From: Agaricus subrufescens
Lineage: Eukaryota; Basidiomycota; Agaricomycetes; Agaricales; Agaricaceae
Length of the DNA: 64,000 nt
NCBI GenBank assembly: GCA_029945375.1
Contig: CM057066.1
Span: 1,364,001-1,428,000 of the forward strand
Reading direction: 5' to 3'
The notes below the pieces were generated by a model. It was not told where the DNA came from and did no database searches. It saw only the letters and a program-made list of their open reading frames with translations. A program made the translations under genes and the position numbers. This document shows, one piece after another, positions 30,157 through 40,169 of this stretch; within the stretch, counting starts at the first letter, position 1, and each line of letters opens with the position of its first letter.

Positions 30157-33100
30157 TTTTTTTTTTTTTTTTTTTTTTTTTGTATCAACGGCACCTCTCG
30201 GTGGACCTTCTATTCAAGTAGCTATACGACATCCAGGTAGATAATCTGGGCATACTACAAGAATACAGATGCCATGACGTGTATCCAAAGTTGAAAAACA
30301 TTAAGCCCCGAACAACAAAAATTTTATGTATCCAGCGGAAAAACCATCGCCTCTAGGAGAGAAAAGAAAAACAAATCATAAAGGAAAAAGAAATGAAAAG
30401 TCCATACATGATAAGGTGGGTGAAACGAACTGTAGCTCAGCAAACACATACCACCCACATACAAACTTGGATACAGCCCCGATTTTCTGTTGAGCCAGTT
30501 TACGATCGCGGACAGAATGGCAAAGGAAAATGGTGGGTGCCAGCAGCGCGTGCTCCCGAAATAAGGAATGACTCTTACTACTTCTTCGATGGGAACTGGC
30601 GCCGCAGCCAATTTTTTTTTTTTTTTTTTTTTTTTTATAATCAACGGCACCTCTCGGTGGACCTTTTATTAAACTAGCTATTCGACATCCGGTTAGATAC
30701 TCCGGGCTTACTAGTCTAATACGGATGCCATAACGCGTATCCAAGTGCGGCTGCCAGACGCATACAAAATCAAACACTTACATGGGTGGGAAAGAAACGT
30801 ATCCGCGCGACGAGGTCAAGCGCTCGAAGAACCCAAACCACAAACACAAAAACATATAAATCAAAATGTTGAGGCAAAGAGAGTACAGACCGAAACGAGC
30901 CTTAGCTCAAGCAAACATCCCCATAACTCCAAGCCCCGTATCTACCGGCATGATGACCAGCGGTGTCCATCGCAAACGTTAAAGCGAAAAGAAATTGTGG
31001 GTCCAGTCAACGCAAGGTCCCGAAAACGACCATGACAGCCGATTACTTTGACGATGTGAATTGGCGTCGTAGCCAATCCCGGTCGAATCTAGAAAGAGTC
31101 CAAAACGGACACCGGTGTCCGGCGGAGCGCTTATCTTCTTCTGCTTATGAACAGTTGCAGCAGTGGCGGTCATCGGGATTGCGCTTCATAGCAATCGCGG
31201 CCTGAATATGCGAGTCGGCAGTGTGCGGACCCGCGCAGTGAGGACAACGGATGCCTTTGGACCGGCATACGTCAGCATGATGACCCCATCTCTGGCACCG
31301 AGTGCAGAGGATGGAGCCGGGCCGGGGTGCAGCGCCTCGGATCTGACAGTTACGCCCTCCAATGAGGACGTGCTTACCGATGAAGTCGCGGGCCGTGCGG
31401 CCCAAGACGGAGTCTTGGATGTCCACCCACGTGACGCAGGTGTCAGAGTGTTTTGAAGTCCGCATGAAACGGACTGCGTGCTTGACTTGTTGGGCAAGAG
31501 ATTGCCCGATCGGCGATTTTTGCATGGCCTCGACGAAGGCGGTGCGCTGAGCTATGATCCATGAGGCAGGGGGAGCCGGGATGAGTGGTACGTCTATGAT
31601 CTTCAAGTAAGACGTGGAGGTGGGAGTGGCGGCCTGGAGCGGGACGAGGCCGTTGGGGTCGACGAGGCGGCGTATGTGTCTGAGCACGCACGCGGACTCG
31701 GGATGGGACAATACCCGGGATGCGGCAATGAAGATACCGGTACCCGAGTCGATGGAACTTTCAAGAACGACCTCAGATTTGAGATCGTCCTTAAGGTGGC
31801 GATTGCACTCCAGCAGGACTTCTGGAGTGATATTAATAGCACGGATACTAGATCCGGCCGGGGGAGTGATGTGAACGCCCTTGCGGGACGCGCCATGAGT
31901 GGTGTGCTTGCCCTTGCGCGCTGGTGCACGCCTGGACACAGCAGGGGCAGTGGAGGGGGCCGGGGCCTTGGGGGATGGGATGGGAGCCGGTTTGGCCTTG
32001 AGAGTGGACTGAGGTGCTCAACACTGTGGGTAGCTGGGGCACGCTTCGAGTCGCGGTGGTTTAGAGTGATCCGCTGGGCTCTTTTTGGATCCAGACCTTT
32101 GGCCGAGACGCAGCTCGCGCTCAACCTCGCCATCGGGACCGTCGAGACTCGAGCACTCGGAGTCGAAGGATGGGGCAGGGGGTTTGACTGGGGATGAGGG
32201 GCGGGCCAGTCTGCGCGATGATAATGGCCAGCGCTTCCTCGAATGAGGTCGAGCCGGTCATGTTCTGGAACTCCATCTGTTTGTAGGCAGAGGAGTTAAG
32301 GAGGTTGAAGATAAGGATCAAGAGCTCCGAGGCATAAGCCACGTAGTCCTTGTCCGGGGAAGTGGTGCGGACCATGTCGGACACAGTGGCCAACATGGAG
32401 GCGAGTTGATTCTTCTTTCCAGGCACCACAGAGGGCAAGAAGATTGAAGAGGCGTGGGAGGGGGTAGCCGGGGGGTTACCAGGAGTGTGCGGGCTCCGAG
32501 ACGCGTACGACAACGGGGTCGTCGCCGATGCTTGCGAAGGGCCAGCAGGGGTGGGGGTTACGGGGGCGAGTGACGCAGGCCATTGGATTTCCTGCGACTT
32601 GCCCTTGGACCTAAGATGTGAGCGCATCTTTTCGAGACGGCTCGCCTTTGGGGTTAGCGGTGTTTTGAGGACCGCGGCCTGTAACGCTTCGGGGAGTGGC
32701 GCATCGTCGTCCGTAGACCACCCTCCGTTATCGAAATCCTCTCTCGTATCCATAGCAGATGCTGTAGAACGCAATGTATTCCTACTCAAGCACTTCCACT
32801 GAGACTTCCAAAAGAGGAAGGTGGTGGTTGCAGTTCAAGAAGGGATGCGCCGCAGCCAATCCCGATTGAAACGATTATTCCAGAACAGACACAAAGTGTC
32901 CGTTGTGGAGTGCGCCGAATTCTTCTTCTTTGCTGCAGAGCAGTTGGCGCAGTGGCGGTCGTCCGGATTCCTCTTCATCGCTATGGATGCCTGAATGTGC
33001 GAGTCGGCCAAGTGCGGGCCTGCGCAGTGAGGACAGTGTATGCCCTTAGAGCGGCATACATCAGCATGGTGGCCCCACCTCTGGCACCGAGTGCAGAGGG

Positions 33101-33869
33101 CAGAGCCGGGCCATGGGGCAGCGCCGCGGATTTGACAATTTCACCTGCCAATAAAGACGTGCTTACCAATGAAGTCCCAGGCCGTGTGGCCTGAGACGGA
33201 GTCTGCGATGTCGATCCAAGCGATGCATGTATCGGACTTACGTGATGTCCACATGAAGTGGACGGCGTGCTTGATGTGAGCAGATAGAATTTTACCCACT
33301 GGAGAGTTGTGCATTGCGACGGTAAACGCCTCGCGCTGTGCCTGAAGCCAAGTGGCAGGGGGAGCCGGGATGAGTGGTACATCCAAGACCTTGAGGTAGG
33401 ACGTGGAGGTTGGGGTGGTGGACTGGAGGGGGACGAGTCCGTTGGGATCAATGAGGCGGCGTACATGCCTAAGCACACACACAGACTCGGGCTTAGAGAG
33501 GACTCAGGAGGTGGCAATGAAGATGCCGGAAGCCGAGTCGACAGAAGATTTCAGAATGACCTCAGACTTGAGGTCATCCTTGAGGTGTCGGTTACACTCC
33601 CAGAGAACATTGGGAGTGATATTAATAGCGCAGATGGAAGATCTGGCCGGTGGGTGAATGAGGACCCCACGGCACGAAGCGCCGTGGCTGGTGTGCTTGC
33701 CCTTGCATGCAGGAGCACGGCGGGACACAGTGGGGGCAGAGGAGGGAGCCGGGGCCTTAGGAAGAGAGGGGACGGGGGCCGGCTTAGCCTTGAGATTGCT
33801 CCTAGGAGGTGCTCGAACAGCTGCGGGCGCAGCCGGGGCATGCTTCTTAGGGGCGGCTTCCTTTGGGGT
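30157..33869 (-). mobile_element. Type D ORF1-only LINE split by a type C element
   Basis: Left part 30157-30612 holds poly(T), 3' UTR and the last ORF1 codons. Right part 32847-33869 continues ORF1 through the knuckles (CTRCQRWGHHADVC) and RRM-like region (33141-33482) to APKKHAPAAPAAV, where a copia2 LTR truncates it. The intervening type C element is a clean insertion with a 14-bp TSD. Confidence 0.85.
30613..32846 (-). mobile_element. Type C ORF1-only LINE, full length
   Basis: The 2234-bp unit is flanked by GCGCCGCAGCCAAT at 30599-30612 and 32847-32860. Poly(T) is on the left, and the 5' block with CTTCCTCTTTTGGAAG is on the right near 32803. ORF1 starts at 32789 minus the leader codons (MDTREDFDNGGWSTDDDA). 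It is open at 32121-32789 and 31145-31939, with frameshifts between and a deletion in the last knuckle near 31130. Most CpGs are retained, so the copy is young. Confidence 0.92.
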
Positions 33870-34155
33870 TGTTAGAATGCCCCAAGCATCCAGTTATTAG
33901 AGTGACTGGTTAATTTGTTTTGTGTATATCTCGACTTAGAGTAAAGCGGACGCTTCTGTTCACGTGATAGATTAGTCAGCGCATGTTGAACTTGCCTGTG
34001 GACGACTTAGAAGTCTTTAGCTTCTTATACTTGTCCACAGGTGAGCAATCTCTTTGTATTGTTATTATAGCTTCTTATACTTGTCCATAGGAATTAACTG
34101 TGCTAATACTAAGCTCATTTCTTATCCGACCACTCAATACTAGCATCGTTAGGAT

Positions 34156-36429
34156 TTTTTTTTTTTTATAATCAATGGCACCTCTCGGTGGACCTTCTAT
34201 TAGTCTAGCTATACGACATCCGGTTAGATACTCTGGGCTTACTAGACTAATACGGATGCCTTAACGCGTATCCATTGGTGCGGGCCCCCAGACCACTACA
34301 AAATCGAACACTTACATGTGGAGGGAAAGAAACGTATCCGCGCGACGAGGTCAAGCGCTCGAAGAACCCAAACACACAAACGCACAAAACAAAAGATAAA
34401 AATGATGAAGCAAAGAAATCTACAGACCGTGACGAGCATTACTCAAGCCAACATCCCCATAGTACTCCGCCCCGTATACACCAGCCTCCGACCAGCGGTT
34501 CCAAACGCGAACGAGATAGCGATATCAAAAAAGATGAATGGAAATTGTGGACGCGCATGCTGCAGCTTCCGAAACCGGCCATGACAGTCGATTACTTTGT
34601 CGATGAGAACTGGCGGCGGAGCCAGTCCCGGTCGAACCGATTGGTCCAGAACGGACACGAAGTGTCCGTTGTGGAGTGCGCCGTCTTCTTCTTCTTGCTG
34701 GCGGAACAATTGGCGCAGTGACGGTCGTCGGGATTGCGCTTCATAGCAATCGCGGCCTGGACGTGTGAGTCGGCAGTGTGTGGACCCGCGCAGTGTGGAC
34801 AGCGTATACCTTTTGAACAGCATACGTCAGCATGATGACCCCACCTCTGGCAGCGAGTGCAGAGGATGGAGCCGGGCCGGGGTGCAGCGCCTCGGATTTG
34901 ACAGTTACGCCCCCCAATGAGGACGTGCTTACCGATGAAGTCCCGAGCCGTACGGCCCGAGACAGAGTCTTGAATATCCACCCACGCGACGCAGGTGTCA
35001 GAATGTTTGGAAGTCTGCATAAACCGGACTGCGTGTTTGACCTGTCGGGCGAGAGATTGTCCGATTGGCGATTTTTGCATAGCAGCGACAAAGGCGGTGC
35101 GCTGCGCGACGATCCATGAGGCGGGAGGGGCCGGGATGAGTGGGACATCGATGATCTTGAGGTACGATGTGGATGTGGGGGTGGCGGCCTGGAGCGGGAC
35201 GAGGCCGTTGGGGTCGACGAGGCGGCGTATGTGCCTAAGCACACATGTGGACTCGGGATGGGAGAGTACCCGGGATGCGGCAATGAAGATGCCGGTACCC
35301 GAGTCGATGGAACTTTCGAGAACGACCTCGGATTTGAGATCGTCCTTAAGGTGGCGATTACACTCCAGCAGGACTTCTGGAGTGATATTAATAGCACGGA
35401 TACTAGATCCGGCCGGGGGAGTGATGTGGACGCCTTTCCTTGAAGCGCCATGAGTTGTGTGCTTGCCTTTGCGCGCTGGTGCACGCCTGGACACAGCAGG
35501 GGCAGTAGAGGGAGCCGGGGCCTTGGGGGAGGAGGGAATGGGAGCCGGCTTGGCCTTGAGTGCGGACTTAGGAGGTGCTCGAACAGCTGCGGGTGCAGCC
35601 GGGGCACGCTTCCGAGTCGCCGGCGGGTTTCGAGTGGATCCGATTGGCTCTGGATCCCGGACTTTCTTGGAGCTGAGGTGCTGCAGCCTCGTGTTCAACC
35701 CCTCGGCCATCGGGGACTGGGGTGGGAGACTCCGGGAGGCTGCTAGGGTAGAGAGGAGGGGGGGCGGGTTTGACTGGGGATGGAGGGGGCGGGCCAGTCT
35801 GCGCGATGATGATGGCGAGCGCTTCCTCGAATGAGGTCGAGCCCGTCATGTTCATGAACTCCATCTGCTTGTAGGCAGGGGAGTTGAGGAGGTTGTAAAT
35901 CAGAATCAAGAGCTCCGAGGCATAAGCCACGAAGTTCTTGTCTGGGGATGTGGAGCGGACTATGTCTGACGCTGTGGCCAGCATGGAGGCGAGTCGATTC
36001 TTCTTTCCTGGCACCGCAGATGGCGAGAAGATAGAAGAGGAGGGGGAAGGGGAAGCAGCTGGAAACTCAGTCTGCTTAGGTGTGTGTGGGCTCTGAGACG
36101 CGTACGACAACGGGGTCATCGCCGACGCTTGCAAAGGGCCTGCGGGGGTGGGGGTAGTGTAGGGGGAGGGCCCAACAGCCTTGAGCTGCTTGGCTCTCAA
36201 ATGAGACTTCATCTTCTCAAGACGAGTCGCCTTGGGGGTTTGTGGTGTTTTGAGGACCGCTGCCTGTAACACTTCGGGGAGTGGCGCATCGTCGTCCGTA
36301 GACCACCCTCCGTTATCAAAGTCCTCTCTCGTATCCATAGCAAGGCTGTAGAACGCGATATATTCCTACTCGAGCACTTCCACTGAGACTTCCAAAAGAG
36401 GAAGGTGGTGGTTGCGGTTCAAGAAGGGT
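34156..36429 (-). mobile_element. Type C ORF1-only LINE, full length
   Basis: The 2274-bp insertion is flanked by the perfect 18-bp duplication TACTAGCATCGTTAGGAT (34138-34155 and 36430-36447). It has poly(T) on the left, a 3' UTR with the conserved tail, ORF1, and the 5' block CTTCCTCTTTTGGAAG near 36390. There is no second ORF. Confidence 0.95.
34592..36338 (-). pseudogene. Type C ORF1 protein, one frameshift
   Basis: The protein would be about 580 residues. The first frame (36338 to about 35710) starts MDTREDFDNGGWSTDDDAPL and covers the disordered N-terminal half. The second (35710-34592) holds a Lys/Pro/Ala-rich basic stretch, the RRM-like region (SYLKIIDVPLIPAPPASW), the knuckles CTRCQRWGHHADVC, CPHCAGPHTADSH and CANCSASKKKKTAH, and the family C-terminus TDTSCPFWTNRFDRDWLRRQ. 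One indel near 35710 separates the frames. As in other LINE ORF1 proteins it should bind the element RNA. Confidence 0.85.
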
Positions 36430-36930
36430 TACTAGCATCGTTAGGATCGCCACTGCAAACTCTACGTTCCACTTCCAACAGGTTATGGGCCCCGGCTTCT
36501 AACGACCTACAAATCGATTTTTCATTCTTCAACCATCATCAACTCAACTCCTACTCTCTCTCATCCCTCCTCCCTCAAACTATTTCGCTTCCCCTGCCCT
36601 CATTTTTGCTCGTATGGCTTCGGGTTCGCCAGCGTTCGTTAAGCTCAACGGGGAGAACTATGCCACGTGGTCCGGCGAGATGGAGGCCTGGCTACGTGCC
36701 TCTGGCCTATGGAGACTTGTTTCAGGCAAACAAAGTCCTCCCTCCATTCCCTCTTCCCCTACTCCCCAGGATTTCGCTTCCCAGTCACTCTGGGAGGACA
36801 AACTCGACAAGGCTGCTGGCTGGCTCTATCTTATGGTTGAAGAAGACCAAAGGGTGCATTTTGCAGGCATCCAGGACGATCCAATCAAGATGTGGGCTGC
36901 TCTGGAGGCTATACATCGTCAGAAGAAGGC

Positions 36931-39214
36931 AATCCCTTCTTGAACCGCAACCACCACCTTCCTGTTTTGGAAGTCTCAGTGGAAGTGCTTGAGAAGGAAT
37001 ATACTGTGCTCTAACGATGGATACTCACCCAGATTTCGATTCAGGAGACTGGTCTGACGATGGAGAAGTGCCGAACGAGCTGCAGCGTGAGCTGCGAGAG
37101 TTGATTATGAGGGAGACGCCGCCTCCACCGGCGACTCCAAAGGCGAGCCGTATCGAGAAGATGCGGTCTCATCTCAAGGCGAAGGGTAAGCAGCCTGCCA
37201 CCCCCGCCACCCCCACCCCTGGCCCGTCCCAAGCTGCGACGACTCCGTTGTCGTATGCGTCTGCGAGCCCGAAAACTCCGATGCGGTCATCTGGTCTCAA
37301 CCCCAGATCCACATCCCCCATGCCCACCCCCTTGATCGCTAAAAACCCCAAGCGCGTCAAGAACTCTCTGGCTGATGCCCTAGGCGAAGCGGTTCGCACC
37401 GCCAAGGTCAACGGCCCCGACGGACGTTCAGATTCACTTCTGGACGAATTTCTACGATCACTGTGGCTTATCCTTAAGTCACCCAACCTCGCCCAACGCG
37501 AGTTCATGGGCATGGGAGGCTTTGCGGCCTTCGATGTTCAACTCGCTCAAGTCATTGCCAGCGCTGGACCGCCCCCGGAGTCTCTGCCCCCCCCTCCCTC
37601 TGTCCCAGCCACGCCCCCTCCCCCATCGGCCACGCCCACACCACGCCCTCGGTCTCCTATGACCGAGGCCGAGGCTGACGCGGCCAAAATTACCAAGCGA
37701 CCCAAGGTAAGCCACCCGGGTCCCCTTCCTAAACCCGCCGGCTCTCGGAGTCGTGCCCCGGCTGCACCCGCAGCTGCTGCGGCACCTCCCAAGCCGAAGA
37801 AATCCGTCAAGTTCGCTGGCCTCCCCTCCTCCCCAGCTGCACCGACCCCCTCCTCTGCCCCTGCCGTTTCTGTTCGCGCCCCCAAGCGTAAACAGAAGGG
37901 CAAACACACCGATCATGGACTCTCGCGATGCGGGGTCCGCATTATCCCACCGGCCGGAACTAACGTTCTAGCCACTTCCATCACCCCTGCTATTATTAGC
38001 GAGGTGAACGCCCACCTAAAGGCCGACCTCAAGTCGACCTTTATTCTGGAACATGCCATGGACATCAAGGCCGGTATCTTCATAGCCGGCAACCGAGTCC
38101 CATCCGCCCCCGAGGGGAACTGTGTGCTCAAGCACATCCGCCGCCTCATCACCACTCCGGGGATCGTCCCCATCCAATCCGCCCCCGTCACGTCGACATC
38201 CTACCTCAAGGTCATCGACGTGCCACTTATCCCGTCCGAGTCACGCACTTGGATCCACGCACAACGCGCCGCCTTCCAGGCGGCTTTGCAAGAATCTCCG
38301 GTAGGCCGCACCCTATCCCCCCTCATCATCCACGCAGTCCGATTCATGCGGACTTCACCAAAGGCCGACTCATGCGTTGCATGGGTCGACATTTCCGACT
38401 CCGTCTCGGGCCGTGCGGCCCGCGACTTCATAGGTAAGACGATCGTCATTGGCGGTCGCAACTGTCAGGTCCGGGGCGCTGCCCCCCGGCCCGGCTCTGC
38501 GCTGTGCACTCGGTGCCAGCGATGGGGCCACCACTCTAATGTGTGCCGGGCTAAAGGTGTCCGGTGCGCTCACTGCGGCGGTCCGCATTTCTCTGATCGC
38601 CACGATTCCGCCTGCGCCGCGTCCCGCGTTGACGCCGCCATCCGCCACTGCGTCAATTGTTCCGCATCCAAGAAGAGCAAGACGACGCACTCCAGCACGG
38701 ACACTTCGTGTCCGTTCTGGGAACATCGGTTCGACCGCAACTGGCTCAAGCGCCAGTTCCCGTCGAACAAGTAGCGCTTTTCATCGGGCGTTTCGGAGTT
38801 CTGGCGCGATGCCGTTCCAACATTTTGACGCTTTACCCTTATCCCCTTCTAAGTCATCGATAACCGTCTCGTATGCGTCTACACCTGCCAACGCGGGGTT
38901 CCAGGGAAGGACTGGCCGGAAGTTGACTGTGATCGTTTGTCCCGGACTGATGGTTAGTTCCCCTATTATTTCGACTCTATATGTTTTGTTTTTTCTCTTC
39001 TCTTTGAGCGCTTGACCTTGTCGCGCGGATACGTTTCTTTTGCCCCTTTGTAAGAATGACTTCATGTAATGGATTGGGCCCCTATTCGGATACGCGTTAT
39101 GGCATCCTTTTCTTAGTAGTATGCTTGGATTTGCGACCTTGTAGTAGCTACTTTGAATAAAGGCCGGCCGGCAGGCCCCATTGATTATAAAAAAAAAAAA
39201 AAAGAAAAAAAAAA
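36931..39214 (+). mobile_element. Type A ORF1-only LINE, complete reference copy
   Basis: The 2284-bp unit is flanked by the perfect 16-bp duplication ATCGTCAGAAGAAGGC (36915-36930 and 39215-39230) inside copia2 gag. The order is an 86-bp leader with CTTCCTGTTTTGGAAG (36958-36973), intact ORF1, and a 415-bp 3' UTR with TACGCGTTATGGCATCC (39092-39108), AATAAA, CCCCATTGATTATA and poly(A). No RT, endonuclease or second ORF is present or could fit. Confidence 0.96.
37017..38774 (+). CDS. LINE ORF1-type zinc-knuckle RNA-binding protein, intact
   Basis: This 585-residue ORF1 is uninterrupted. Residues 1-230 are low-complexity Pro/Ala/Ser-rich with an early motif KASRIEKMRSHLKAKGK. Residues about 240-300 are basic, including KKSKKSVKFAG-like sequence and KRKQKGKHTDHG. 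Residues about 310-495 are the conserved RRM-like region (SYLKVIDVPLIPSESRTW ... SCVAWVDISDSVSGRAARDF). From about 497 come three knuckles: CTRCQRWGHHSNVC (CX2CX4HX4C), CAHCGGPHFSDRH, and CVNCSASKKSKTTH. The C-terminus CPFWEHRFDRNWLKRQFPS is shared by all types. The start ATG follows the leader directly. It probably coats the element RNA as an RNP. A role in host gene regulation is not supported. Confidence 0.93.
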   Translation: MDTHPDFDSGDWSDDGEVPNELQRELRELIMRETPPPPATPKASRIEKMRSHLKAKGKQPATPATPTPGPSQAATTPLSYASASPKTPMRSSGLNPRSTSPMPTPLIAKNPKRVKNSLADALGEAVRTAKVNGPDGRSDSLLDEFLRSLWLILKSPNLAQREFMGMGGFAAFDVQLAQVIASAGPPPESLPPPPSVPATPPPPSATPTPRPRSPMTEAEADAAKITKRPKVSHPGPLPKPAGSRSRAPAAPAAAAAPPKPKKSVKFAGLPSSPAAPTPSSAPAVSVRAPKRKQKGKHTDHGLSRCGVRIIPPAGTNVLATSITPAIISEVNAHLKADLKSTFILEHAMDIKAGIFIAGNRVPSAPEGNCVLKHIRRLITTPGIVPIQSAPVTSTSYLKVIDVPLIPSESRTWIHAQRAAFQAALQESPVGRTLSPLIIHAVRFMRTSPKADSCVAWVDISDSVSGRAARDFIGKTIVIGGRNCQVRGAAPRPGSALCTRCQRWGHHSNVCRAKGVRCAHCGGPHFSDRHDSACAASRVDAAIRHCVNCSASKKSKTTHSSTDTSCPFWEHRFDRNWLKRQFPSNK

Positions 39215-39845
39215 ATCGTCAGAAGAAGGCTGGAATGCGATTCAATGCCTATGATGAGCTGTTTAGCATCTGTAAACTCGAGGAGGAGTCCCTCCAGTTG
39301 CTTATAAACCGTGTAGAGGGCTGCAAACGTCGTCTGAAGGAGCTTAGACCGGAGAAATTCACTTTAGACCAGCTGGATGATGAGCTGGCCTCTATGGCAC
39401 TCATTAGGGCGCTCCCGGACGAGTTTTCGGCCTTCACATCGTCTCTTCTGCTCATGGACAAGCTGGACAAGACTACCATCCATCAGGCCTTTGTTACAGA
39501 GGATATTCAGCGAAGGAAACGTGCTCAGGACGCCTTGGGAGGCTCCCAGGCCCTAGCAGTGCGTTCTGGCTTCAAAAACGCGTTGGAGACCTGCGATTTC
39601 TGCGGGAGGACTGGTCACAAGGTGGCTAACTGCTGGACGTTCGAAAAAGCGAAGAAACGCGCTCAGGAGGATGCTCAGAAGCCTAGAACTCGAGGAAACA
39701 AGGCCAACAAGGCTCAGGACAGCTCCAATGACTCCCCCACCGCTTCTGGAAGCTCTAGCTCAACTCCTGGTGCCAAAAAAGTGCAGAGAGTTCGAGAATT
39801 TGCTGGAAATGCAAGTGCTCCCTCCCCTACCTCCGAGTATGGGGG

Positions 39846-40143
39846 TGTCAGAGGTAGAACGTAGCGCGTGCGGAGACGGTTCTAACGGTGGTAGTCACGA
39901 GTGAATCGGATTAGAATTAAATGAGATATCCTGTGAACAAGTCTAAGAAGCTATCTATGAATATACAGAACTCTATACTCACCTGTGAACAAGTCTAAGA
40001 AGCTAAAGGCTTCTACAGTGTTCACAGACAAGTTCAACATGTGCTTACTAATATATCACATGATCAGAAAGTCGTACCATCTCTAAGTCCATATACAACA
40101 CTGTTGGGGCACTCTAACACAAGACTGCTGGGGCAGTCTAACA
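39846..40143 (-). repeat. Copia1 3' LTR (298 bp)
   Basis: On the plus strand it runs TGTCAGAGGTAG to GCAGTCTAACA. The polypurine tract complement CACCCCCTTG follows directly at 40144. It includes the 24-bp terminal tandem duplication. Confidence 0.95.
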
Positions 40144-40169
40144 CACCCCCTTGATCCAACCAGTCCATA

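Larger units (their letters stand above)
33870..36480 (+). repeat. Copia2 5' LTR split by a type C LINE
   Basis: The LTR begins TGTTAGAATGCCCC at 33870 and ends CCAACA at 36480. A type C element occupies 34156-36429, inside the 18-bp duplicated target. Removing it gives the usual 317-bp LTR. The primer-binding site follows at 36481-36492. It is the 5' LTR of the copia2 element that ends at 52159. Confidence 0.9.
36614..39829 (+). pseudogene. Copia2 Gag, split by a type A LINE and truncated
   Basis: Translation starts MASGSPAFVKLNGENYATWS 133 bp after the LTR and reads to IHRQKKA at 36930. It resumes after the LINE at 39231 (GMRFNAYDELFSICKLEEES) through the zinc knuckle CDFCGRTGHKVANC to GNASAPSP near 39829. 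The next codons (TSEYGGV) belong to the integrase C-terminal region, so protease and integrase core are deleted in this copy. Gag forms the virus-like particle and binds RNA; here the element is defective. Confidence 0.85.

Noticed and set aside
30613..30640. Poly(T) tracts as intron polypyrimidine tracts or terminators
   Set aside because: Each is the complement of a LINE poly(A) tail at an insertion junction.
37041..37916. Long antisense frames opposite ORF1 (for example 37479-37916 minus, 45383-45925 plus)
   Set aside because: They recur opposite every ORF1 copy because of GC-rich Pro/Ala codons, have no motif, and their sequences are reading-frame shadows.
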